Assembly (NCBI GenBank): GCA_001275005.1
Contig: JWZX01001455.1
Coordinates: 1-11,164, forward strand
Reading direction: 5' to 3'
Source of the DNA: Chrysochromulina tobinii
Lineage: Eukaryota > Haptophyta > Prymnesiales > Chrysochromulinaceae
Length of the DNA stretch: 11,164 nt
The position numbers and the translations under genes are program-made. Shown here in pieces: positions 1-7,800 of the stretch. The number at the start of each line of letters is the position of its first letter. Positions within the stretch are counted from its first letter, which is position 1. The notes under the pieces are model-generated. The model saw nothing but the letters and a program-made list of their open reading frames with translations. It ran no database searches and was not told the DNA's origin.

Positions 1-232
1 TGTTCAGATGTTCCTCGATTGGATTCGAGCTCGACCCTCACCTCTCTGAAGAAACGTTCAATTTCGATGCCTTATACGGAACCCGGTTTCGAGCCAAGCT
101 CGAGCCCCGACGAAAATGGGGTTAGCGATCGAGGCATGGTCGCCGGTAGCGAGCATGTGGTCGACCACATACACACAAGCACTCTCAGCGTTCTAGCGTT
201 CGGTTTTCAGTAGCGCGTAGAGCCCTCTAGGT
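1..232. other. 3' flank of the coiled-coil gene; possible end of a plus-strand gene
   Basis: No gene can be supported with confidence here. One plus-strand frame is open from the first base to a TAG at 211-213 (70 codons). It could be the C-terminal end of a gene entering from the left and converging on the coiled-coil gene, whose stop is at 233-235. The frame has no recognisable domain and less G/C at third positions than the neighbouring genes, so 3' untranslated or intergenic sequence is equally likely. No AATAAA-type polyadenylation signal was seen on either strand. Confidence 0.3.
155..170. repeat. 16-bp perfect palindrome
   Basis: ATGTGGTCGACCACAT reads identically on both strands. It lies 63 bases past the stop codon of the minus-strand coiled-coil gene, so it could form a very short hairpin in that transcript's 3' end or be a dimeric protein-binding site. 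It may also be chance; several shorter TCGA-centred palindromes lie nearby. Confidence 0.4.
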
Positions 233-3200
233 CTAACGAGGCACAGCCACTGGCACTTGGGGAGATCTCTGGGCTGGCAGCTGGACCTTTTCCTTGGCCT
301 CCGCACACGAGACTGCCGCTTGGCGTGCCGCATTGATCGCGTTCGCGCGCGCGCGCTCCGCCGCCTTCTTCTCCTCCCCGATGAGCTCGCGCGTCGAGAC
401 AAACGAGAGCTGATTGGGCGCCGTCGTGGGCTCCCAAGGGGCGGACTCGGCCCACCGCTGCACGTGACCCTCGAGGTCGGACGGCAGTACGCCTGGGCGC
501 TGGAGCGAGGCGATGGCGTGCATGCGCGCCTCGCCGTCGCGTAGCGGTGACTCTATGTAAGGATACACATGAGGCACCCGATGTGGCGAGTGGCGCACCC
601 CCGGCAAGTGGCGCGTTTGGCCCTCCGGCGTGATGCGCAGAGTGGCGGGGGTAGTCGGGGGTCCTCGTGTCGCGTCCACGAACGAGTCGCCTCGGGCACT
701 CGCATGCACGCACGCGCGCTCCACCGACACGTCATCACCCGATGCGCCCACCCAATTGCTCGACGTGACGCCGCCGCTCGCGGTCGAGGGTTCGAAGACG
801 GTCGGAAGTGGCAACGGCACAGTGCGGCGCGTGGGCGAGCATGGGTTCGAGTGGGACACATAGCCGTAGCCTACGGCGGAGCCTCCCGCGCCGCCGTAGC
901 TGTCCGCCGCAAGGCACTTGAATTGAGGCTTGCCGCTCGTGCGCGCGGCGATGGCGGCGATGGCGGCGGCCATGGCGGGCAGTTCGGGCAGCGAGGCGGA
1001 TCCGTGCAAGATCGGGTGTACGCGCAACGCGGCTGTGCCCAGCGGCACCACCGTCAGCTCGTGGCTGGCTGCCGTTGTCAGCCTCTGTGCCGGCGAGGTT
1101 GGATCTGACGAATCCTGTTGTATGGAATCCTCCAAGACCTTGAGTAGGTGGTGCCGTTGGTGGGCGAGGGCGCGCAGTGCAGCGGTGACCAGCTGCGTCC
1201 GCTCTTGCCTTGAGTGCGCGAGGCTCGTGTGCGCGTGCTCGAGGCTGTCCATGGCCTGCTGTAGCGCGGTGCTCATATGGCGCATGCCCACCCTGAGGGA
1301 CTGGTACCTGAGGAGGGAGCCCATCCGTGAGGGCCATCAGAGGGTCATCAGTGGCAATCAGAGGGTCATCAGTGGCAATCAGAGCGTCATCAGACGTGAT
1401 CAATGGCACTCAGCGGCATATTCATTGACATGGCCAAGTACCTCTCACGCAGGGCCGCGAGCCGCGCCGCGAGCGCCGCCCCTGACATCTTCTCAATCTC
1501 TAAGGAGGCCTGAGAGCGGCGCAGCTTTTCACGCGTCTCCTCCAAGGAGGCCTGAGAGCAGCGCAGCTGAGCACGCGTCTCCTCCAACGATTGGTGCGCC
1601 GACTGCAAGAAGTCGTCGCTCATTTTCAATCTGGTCTGCTTGTCGGCCATTTGACTCGCAAGGACGCCTTGCAGCTGCGCCTTCTCCGCCTCGAGAGCAG
1701 CCATCTTCTGCTTGACGTCCGAGGCGCCAGCGAGCTCGCGCAAGTCGGCGATCTCGCGGTGGAGATGGAGCTGCACCTGCTCATTGCGCTGCTCGAGATT
1801 TGCGAGCTCGAGCTCAAGATTCGCCACGCGCGACTGCGCCGCCATCGCACGCTGCTGGGCCGCCGCACGCTCCTTAGCACGCTCCCGACGTTCTCCCTCG
1901 ACTTGCTGCTGCAGCTGCACGTTCTCTTTGGCCATCAGCTCCCGTGTCGATTGGATCTCGCGCAGCTGCTTCTGTCTTGCGACCGCCTCCTCGGCCAGCT
2001 GATGCATGCCCGCGCGCGCCTCATTCAACTCCTGTTGAAGCGTCCGCTCCTTCTCCTTCTCCTTGCCCTGGGCGTGCGACACCGCGTACGACACAGCACG
2101 CTGCTCGCTATACTCGCGCGACACAGCCCGCAGGCGCAACTGCTCTTGATTTTCTGCATGCATCGAGCTCATCTGCTCCTGCACCGCGGACAGAGCTGCC
2201 TGCAGCCGCTCCACCTAAGCAAAGGACGCTCGCGCGCGCGCACACGCAGGCGTACCGAGGTTTAGAGCTGGAGAGAGGATGAAGGCAAATGGCGTAAAGA
2301 TGAAGGGCGTAAGAGCGGCGAGAGCGGAGACATTCAGGAATCATCATCATGTATGCACGGGGACGTGAAGATGAAGAGCGCGCGAGAGCGGCGAGAGGGA
2401 CGGCGAGAGCGGAGACGCCGTCAGTATGCATGCACGGCAGACCGCACCTGCTCTCTGTCTGCGTGCAGCTCAGCCTCCATGGCGGCACGCGAGTGCTCGA
2501 GTGCCGCCTGCGCTGCCTGCTCCGCCTGCTCCGCCTGCGCAGCTTCTGCACGCACGCCGTCGAGCTCGTCGACCATCGCTAAACAGGTTGTGATGAGCAT
2601 GCGAATCTGATCGATGAGAGGCTGGTCTGGGATCATCTCGATGCCGAGGCTCTTGAGCGCGTCCGTGAGCGCCGACTGCGCCTCCGCCGCCTCCTTGCTC
2701 ATCGCGTCCACATTCTCCTTCGCTCCCTTGTGCAAAGTCTCCAAACGGTTGCCGCGGCTCGTCTCCTGCTCACAGAGCTGTCGGCTCTCCTTGAGCGCGA
2801 CTTTGAGGTCGTTCACCTGGACTGTGAGAACTTGCATCTGCAGCGCCATCTCCTGATTCTTGGCCATCGCTTCCGACAGGGCATTCTCGCCCGACGCGGA
2901 CTGCTCGCGGAACTTGGCTGACATATCCGCACTGAACTGCGCGCTCAGCTTGGTCACTTCATTCTTGAGCACCGATTTCGAGGCGACGCGTTGCGTCTCG
3001 AGCTTGAGCTTCCACCATCTGTCCTTCTCCTTGCCCTTGGCCCGGACCTCTGACTTGAACTCGAGCTCGAGATCCATGAAGATGCTCTTGAACTCGCGCA
3101 AGATCACCTCGCGGCTCGCCTCCATCGTCATTTCCGCCGCCCCTGCCTCGGTGAGCACGCGGCCCACGCACCTACTCAGCCTCCCTCTTGCGACCTCCAA

Positions 3201-3392
3201 GCGCTGCTCTCCATCCACGCTCACCTTCGAGTCCTCCTTTTTCGCTTGCGCCGAAGCGATGAGGCCAAGCATATGGTTGAGGGCCTCAGTGTCACTTGGT
3301 CCGGGAGCGACGGACGCACTTTCAGAAAGTCGAAACGTCTGGGATTTGCATGCATGCCGATACATTGAAGCGGCCAATCCGCTCGAGAGCAT
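233..3392 (-). CDS. Large coiled-coil protein, three exons (orphan)
   Basis: Not recognised as a named family. The model joins 3392-2448, 2214-1442 and 1307-233 and gives about 930 residues; both junctions keep the frame (phase 0 and phase 2). Residues 1-60 are irregular. From about 80 to 600 the chain is charged and helical with heptad-like spacing, including Glu/Gln/Arg-rich runs in exon 2, so a rod-like coiled coil is expected. Residues about 545-573 repeat the motif QASLEETRxxLRxS. Exon 3 starts as coiled coil, then becomes Pro/Ser/Thr-rich and ends with a short charged helix (EEKKAAERARANA). No signal peptide or membrane segment is visible. The start is the first ATG of the frame; the frame is open 14 codons further upstream without another ATG. 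It could be a cytoskeletal, centrosomal or golgin-like scaffold, but nothing specific supports any of these. The gene structure is surer than the function. Confidence 0.72.
1308..1441 (-). other. Intron 2 of the coiled-coil gene (GT-AG, 134 bp)
   Basis: The donor reads AGAG|GTACTT and the acceptor CTCCTCAG|GTACCAG on the minus strand. Removing it joins a two-base codon fragment (AG) to G, giving Arg, and exon 3 continues in frame with heptad-like sequence. Reading through instead hits a TGA 18 codons into the intron. Much of the intron is a 21-bp tandem repeat. Confidence 0.75.
1330..1401 (-). repeat. 21-bp tandem repeat inside intron 2
   Basis: About three copies of a 21-bp unit: exact copies at 1339-1359 and 1360-1380, a diverged copy at 1381-1401 and a partial copy before 1339. 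On the transcribed strand each unit contains CTGAT/ACTGAT, which resembles a branch-point sequence, so the array supplies several candidate branch points upstream of the acceptor. Confidence 0.85.
1502..1585 (-). repeat. 42-bp coding tandem duplication
   Basis: Two 42-bp copies (1502-1543, 1544-1585) differ at only a few bases. They encode two 14-residue units of the type QASLEETRxxLRxS in the coiled coil. Because 42 is two heptads long, the duplication lengthens the rod without breaking the heptad register. Confidence 0.9.
2215..2447 (-). other. Intron 1 of the coiled-coil gene (GT-AG, 233 bp)
   Basis: The donor reads GAGCAG|GTGCGG and the acceptor CTTTGCTTAG|GTGGAG on the minus strand. The split is phase 0, after Gln at codon 315. 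Without splicing the frame ends 8 codons later at a TGA (2421-2423). The intron is purine-rich on the plus strand, with several copies of a GAGCGGCGAGAG-type motif, which suggests local duplication. Confidence 0.75.
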
Positions 3393-3535
3393 GTAGTTCA
3401 AGTTCAAGTTCAAGTTCAAGTCCCCACTGCTAGCTTAGAGAGCACTTTCGATGGGCTTCCGTTAGGTTGTCTGTTGTTTACGAAGTAACTTGAACTTGAA
3501 CTTGAACAGAGCATGTAAGCAAGAGAGAGCATGTA
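3386..3535. repeat. Three direct copies of AGAGCATGTA
   Basis: AGAGCATGTA occurs exactly at 3386-3395, 3508-3517 and 3526-3535. The first two copies flank the inverted-repeat element at 3396-3507 like a 10-bp target-site duplication. On the minus strand each copy reads TACATGCTCT, so each contains an ATG: the leftmost is the predicted start codon of the coiled-coil gene and the other two are upstream ATGs. Confidence 0.85.
3396..3507. mobile_element. Candidate MITE-like element with hexamer-repeat inverted ends (112 bp)
   Basis: The left end is GTTCAA repeated four times plus G (25 bp, 3396-3420). The right end is its inverse, CTTGAA repeated three times plus C (3489-3507). The outer 19 bp pair perfectly. 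The interior of about 70 bp is moderately AT-rich and has no gene. Both sides carry AGAGCATGTA. Small size, inverted ends and direct flanking repeats fit a non-autonomous DNA element such as a MITE or an introner-like insertion. A short satellite expanding on both arms of a hairpin would look similar. There is only one copy in this window, so mobility is inference. Confidence 0.45.
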
Positions 3536-3982
3536 TTATAAAGACTATCCAGATGAGAGAGCTTCAATAGAGCGTAGTGGATACTTGACTAAAACACTAA
3601 GATATGATGTCGCACACAGCCTCAGGCGGAGAGGATACCGCGTTGGGTGTGGTGCACAGGTCGCGCGCGAGTTGCTGCGCAGCAGGGACTGCAGGACTGC
3701 GAAAGGTCCTCGCCGCGCGCGGTTCCTCACAGAGAGACTGTCACGAATGCTCTCTAGGGCGTTAAGCACGGCGTGACTGCCATTCTGCGCGCGCGCGCTG
3801 CTCTCGACGTTTCGATCTTCTTCTGAGTGCCTGCGCCCTCGTCTACCAGGGCGCTGCATGGGATCAGCCACAGGCTCATGTTGGTGTCGACGCGGCAAAG
3901 CATCGCGAGCAGCAAGGCAGCGACCGTACCCTCAACACACGCCGAATAGCAATAGCGCCTTCGGGCCCGCCCGTGCAGCATG
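3421..3982. other. Intergenic region, partly low GC, upstream of the coiled-coil gene
   Basis: About 560 bases between two minus-strand genes. From about 3440 to 3610 the GC content falls well below the surroundings; this part holds the hairpin element's interior and the TATA-like box. The rest is GC-rich. A plus-strand ATG at 3531 opens 81 codons and a minus-strand frame is open from 3898 to 3545; neither has a recognisable domain. The minus-strand frame could be an alternative last exon of the membrane-protein gene at 3983-4405: donor GCG|GTATAA at 3988, acceptor CCCATGCAG ending at 3854, in frame, adding about 102 basic residues. Confidence 0.5.
3533..3543 (-). promoter_or_regulatory. TATA-like box for the coiled-coil gene
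   Basis: The minus strand reads CTTTATAATAC here, in an AT-rich stretch within GC-rich surroundings. If transcription began 25-30 bases downstream, near 3510, the hairpin element would form nearly the whole 5' leader, ending four bases before the AUG at 3392. This placement is inferred from sequence alone. Confidence 0.35.
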
Positions 3983-4405
3983 TTATACCGCGGGCAGTAG
4001 CAGCGGCTCCGTATGAGTGCCGTATGAGTGCCGCTGAGCGCATGAAAACACGACCATGAGCGCGCCCCAGACCATGGAGGCGATTCCACCATACTGGCCG
4101 AGAATATCCGCGTACCAGTAGCACAGAGAACCGACAAAGATGAGGAAGAGCCCAGAGCCCGAGGAGTACTGAAGGAATCCGAAATGGCGAAGCAGCCACG
4201 AGTTCTGCACCAGCGAGCTGATCAGTAGCAGAAGAATGAATACGAGGGCGTACAAGTGGACGAGAAAGGCCTGAAACGCATCACCCAGGTAGTTGGGAAA
4301 CATGCGAAACAAATCTATGACCACGGCGGCTGCGCATACGGCTGCACAGCAGAACGTGCCCAGTGAGAGAATGCGCGCCCGGCTGGCATTGGAGCACAGA
4401 CCCAT
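3983..4405 (-). CDS. Four-helix membrane protein, COPI-associated/TVP15-like
   Basis: A 140-residue protein with four hydrophobic segments at about 12-33, 46-66, 83-100 and 103-122, and little else. The order and spacing, a Gly-x-Gly-Leu-Phe-x-x-Phe-x-Gly stretch at 83-92 (GSGLFLIFVG), and the length all fit the COPI-associated family (yeast Tvp15 and relatives). Those are small Golgi/endosomal membrane proteins linked to vesicle traffic. The family match is from memory of its pattern. The start is an ATG with no upstream extension needed. The tail after residue 122 is short and polar; part of it is encoded by an 11-bp tandem duplication, so it is probably not conserved. The stop at 3983-3985 lies directly after a GT that could be a splice donor, so a longer isoform is possible. 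Confidence 0.6.
   Translation of the reverse strand: MGLCSNASRARILSLGTFCCAAVCAAAVVIDLFRMFPNYLGDAFQAFLVHLYALVFILLLLISSLVQNSWLLRHFGFLQYSSGSGLFLIFVGSLCYWYADILGQYGGIASMVWGALMVVFSCAQRHSYGTHTEPLLLPAV
4010..4031. repeat. 11-bp tandem duplication in the membrane-protein tail
   Basis: CGTATGAGTGC occurs twice in direct succession (4010-4020, 4021-4031). It lies in the last 20 codons of the membrane-protein gene. As 11 is not a multiple of three, the two copies are read in different frames, giving HSYGTHT. Confidence 0.85.
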
Positions 4406-4889
4406 GCCCCAGCGAGGGTGAGAGTGCGGGCGCCTGGCCCTTGCGCGAGCACCTGCGTGAATGTGAATGTGTCACTGTGGGGAGTAAAAACAACACTGCC
4501 CCGAAGATTAAAAATATTTAGACCGATCGGGCCGCTGTTAGCAGCAGCAGTGGCCGCAGCCGAGGAACGACCCGAGACGCCCACAACCGCGGCGCGCGGC
4601 AACCGGAGAGGCTATGGTATGTTGGTATCGTCGTGAGGCTTGCTGCCGGGGATGCACACCACAAAACCCCCGAGTCCGGGCGGGTCACGGCGTTACTATC
4701 TCAACCAGGGAGATCCCATGGCGCATGGGCGATTTACTCATATGTAAGAGATCGATTAGAGATCGATATCACGTTCACGTTTCCCCATGTTCTGGGGGGT
4801 ATCCATGATTCCATATCGCATATGGGCCAAACTCACCACCCACCACCCATGGCTCCCGTATCGCACGTGTTGGCACGTCAGAAGCCTGC
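4406..4889. other. Intergenic: 3' flank of the TPR gene and promoter of the membrane-protein gene
   Basis: Both neighbours are on the minus strand, so this stretch holds the downstream end of the TPR gene (4890) and the upstream region of the membrane-protein gene (ATG at 4405). An AT-rich run, ATTAAAAATATTTA at 4507-4520, sits about 105 bases upstream of that ATG and is the best core-promoter candidate. A direct repeat AGAGATCGAT occurs at 4747-4756 and 4758-4767, close to the TPR gene's 3' side. No convincing gene was found; the frames here are short and lack domains. Confidence 0.5.
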
Positions 4890-7800
4890 TCAGAAGCCAG
4901 GGTCGTCACCGAAAGTTGGATTGCTCGTCTCGCCAGAGGCCTCAGAGCCCTCCTCCGCACCTGCCCCTTCGGCGCGTGCGGCGTCCTCCTCCTTGAACTC
5001 CGCAAGGAGCTGCTCGAAGGTGGTCGCGTCTCGCTCGCCAGCCTCCTTGTCGGCCGCTTCGCGCGCCGCCATGGCGGCCTCAGCCTTGCGTTGCCTCGTC
5101 TTCTTCTTTCGCTCGCCTGCTTTCTCTACTTTCCACGCATGCGCTTGGCGCTCGGCGTCCGTTGGCATCGGTGTCATGATGGCCTTTTGCACATCTTGCC
5201 CACCCCACTTGTCCTTGTGCACGTAGTCCGACGCGAGCTTCATGATGCAGATCGTGGGCGAGAAGGCGTTTGGGACGAGGCCGCGCATCATGAAGACGAT
5301 CTCCGACTGGCACATGTACCCACGTGTATACTTGGCGAGCGAGTGCTCGTCGAGCTTAATCGCCGAGATATCATCCTGGTGGTTGCGCAGCACGCGGTCG
5401 ATCGACTCGAACCACCACTTGAACTTGCTCTGCGCGCGCCACAGATGGATCAAGATCCACCCGCGACCGAGAGACCGAAAGAGATCGGGCCGCTTCTCCT
5501 TCTTCATGATGAGTCTTACGATCCAGAGCTCCACCGACGACTCGGCGCGGTGCAGCCATTTCGTCACCTCAGCATTGTCATTGCCGAGGCGACAGCCGTC
5601 GGTAAAGGCGCGTTGCATCTCCGGGTCGACACTGAAAGGCACCCAGCGCGCGGACTGGCTGCTGAAAGCGAGCCAGCCTGCATCATTCCCATGCTGGAAG
5701 AGGGTCTCGAACCTCGCGATCTCGCGCCGGTCGAGATCCACCCCGCTCAGGCCCACCTCGGCTGCCCCACCCCCGCCGCCGCCACTGCTACCGCCGCCGC
5801 TGCCACTGCCGCTATTGGCCGGCGAATGGCCGACGAAGGGCGACGAATGCCGCCATGGGCATTTGCTACCGACTCCGAGCGTAACCGCGAGTTCCGACTC
5901 CGCCATAAGCGTGGTAGGGTGCCTATTTCCCAGGGTGGCGAGGCAATCTTTGAGCACGTCACGGAGCAGATGCGTCGCACCCTCCAGGTCGCCTTGCAAC
6001 CTAAGCGCCATCCCACGATTCACCATCGAGACCAACGCTTTGGAGTCTCGGATGCCACTACCTCCGACAGCGCTGCCGTCAGCTTCCGCACCGCTTGTCC
6101 CAGCGCCGCTGCTATCCGCGATGGGGCTGGGCAACAGCGGGCTGTTTGGCAACATGGAGGCTCCCGATGGTGTCTCCATTGCCGACTCCGCCGCTCGCAG
6201 AATCTGTTGTTCTTGGCCACCGTCGCCGCCACTACCACCACCGCCGATGCCGGTGTCACCACCACCCGCGCCGCCGCCGCCGCCGCCGCCGCCGCTCTTC
6301 TTCTTCTTCTTCTTCTTTTTTTTCCCCTGTGGAGTCGATGAGGCACCACCGCCGCCCATGCAGCTGCCCTCGCCGCCCTCGTCGCCCTCGTCCTCGTCGT
6401 TGCCGGCGTCGCGATGGGCGACCTGACGATACTCCAAGGAGGAAGGGCTGGTCAGCGCGGGACTTGCCGTGGTGGCGGCGCTTTCTCCCCAACTGGTGTG
6501 TATCGCGCCACGCAATGCACGAGCTTCCTCTGTCGGCCTCGTGGCCATGAACTCGGCGGCCACCGTAGGGTCAGCGACGACGAGTGCATCCCACGCACAC
6601 TTCGCGTCACCCATCCACTTTCGTTCCAAAGCTCGCATGAGTGTCGCCTTCAGCAGTCTAGGGGTTTGCTCGCCAAGAAATGGGGCAGGTGTCTCGGGCC
6701 CAAATTCTCGCAGTTTTTGCCGGCGTTGTTCCCATGTCTCCGAGGAAGAGGAAAACGACGGGCACGCGAGCACAATCCCATTAAAGGTCATCTGCGCTTC
6801 GCTCTCACCCGCCGAGAGCAGCTCCTGTTGGGGTTCGTCACGTGCTTCCTCAGAGGTCATCAGAGGAGGAGGAGCAGGCTCAGTGGCGGCGAGCGTCCGA
6901 GAGGTGCAAGGACCCTCGCTGCCTGAAATGGAATGGTCGCCGCCGCCTGTGGAAGGATAAGCGCGGCCTACTGTGGAAGGGCCGCCGCCTGTGGAAGGAT
7001 AAGCGCGGCCGCCTGTGGAAGGGCCGCCGCCTGTGGAAGGGCCGCCGCCGCCGCCCATGGACGGCATGAGCGGGGGCGGTACCGGTCCAAGCCTCGGCAA
7101 GAATTGGCCGCGCGGCTTGGGCGGTTCGGGCTCCGAGGGCTGCATCCCGGAGTGTCTGATATGGGGATTCAAAATATTGGACCCGAAACGCGTCAGAGAG
7201 CGCGTGTCGGGTTTCGTCGAGACCCGAGCTTCGAGAGACATCTCGTGCAGCTTGTCAGAGAGGATTGCGGCCTGCCGCGCCATCTCCTTGCCCTGCATCT
7301 CTTGAGCGGAGACCATCGAAGACGGGTACACGTGCCGCCGCTCGAGCGACCGCGGCATCACGGCATCGCCGCTCGTGCGCACCGCCTCCTCGCGCTCGTG
7401 GGCCAGCGTCGCCACGCGCTTGAGCGCCGCCTCAACAAACACGCGAACGGACGTGGCGGCATCATTGTCGTACTCGGCCGCCTTGCTCCGCATCACATCG
7501 CACTGCTTCAGATACGCGCTCAGCTCGCTGTCGCGACCAGCAAACGGCTTGCCTGGGGGGACGACCGAGGCGGGGAGCGGCATCGACATCAACTTGCACG
7601 CGCGCATCGCGGTCGCCGCATAATCAGCGGTTGCCGCCCGGCACTCCTCGAAAGCCTGGATCGCCTCGTAGGTGGAGGCGGCGGCGGAGGCGGCGACGGT
7701 GGTGGAAGAATGGACGCTGCCCGTTTGCTTGACCTTGAGCCACTTGGAGCGTAGCGCGTCCGCGTGGGCCTGGGCTGCCACCGCCTCGGCCGCTATGTGC

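Noticed and set aside
785-860. GGTTCGAA/GGTTCGAGT sequences resembling tRNA T-loops
   Set aside because: They lie inside coding sequence and no acceptor stem, D-arm or anticodon arm could be paired around them.
207-863. Overlapping open frames on both strands across exon 3 of the coiled-coil gene
   Set aside because: Composition-driven shadows (Arg/Ala/His-rich) of the spliced frame, with no domains or splice continuity.
3396-3419. Asn-Leu repeat as the N-terminus of the coiled-coil protein
   Set aside because: It arises from reading the hexamer repeat upstream of the first ATG (3392), starting at a TTG; it is better treated as part of the 5' leader.
3531-3776. Plus-strand 81-codon frame starting with a true ATG
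   Set aside because: No recognisable domain, its ATG is part of the AGAGCATGTA repeat, and the second half is low-complexity Arg-rich sequence; kept only as a note in the intergenic entry.
4315-4636. Short frames on both strands upstream of the membrane-protein gene
   Set aside because: No domains, overlapping one another in several frames, and located where that gene's promoter is expected.
5091-6426. Two long plus-strand open frames (416 and 394 codons) opposite the TPR gene
   Set aside because: They are antisense to a better-supported frame, one begins far from any promoter-like sequence, their translations are Pro/Arg-rich without domains, and long antisense frames are expected where GC content is high.
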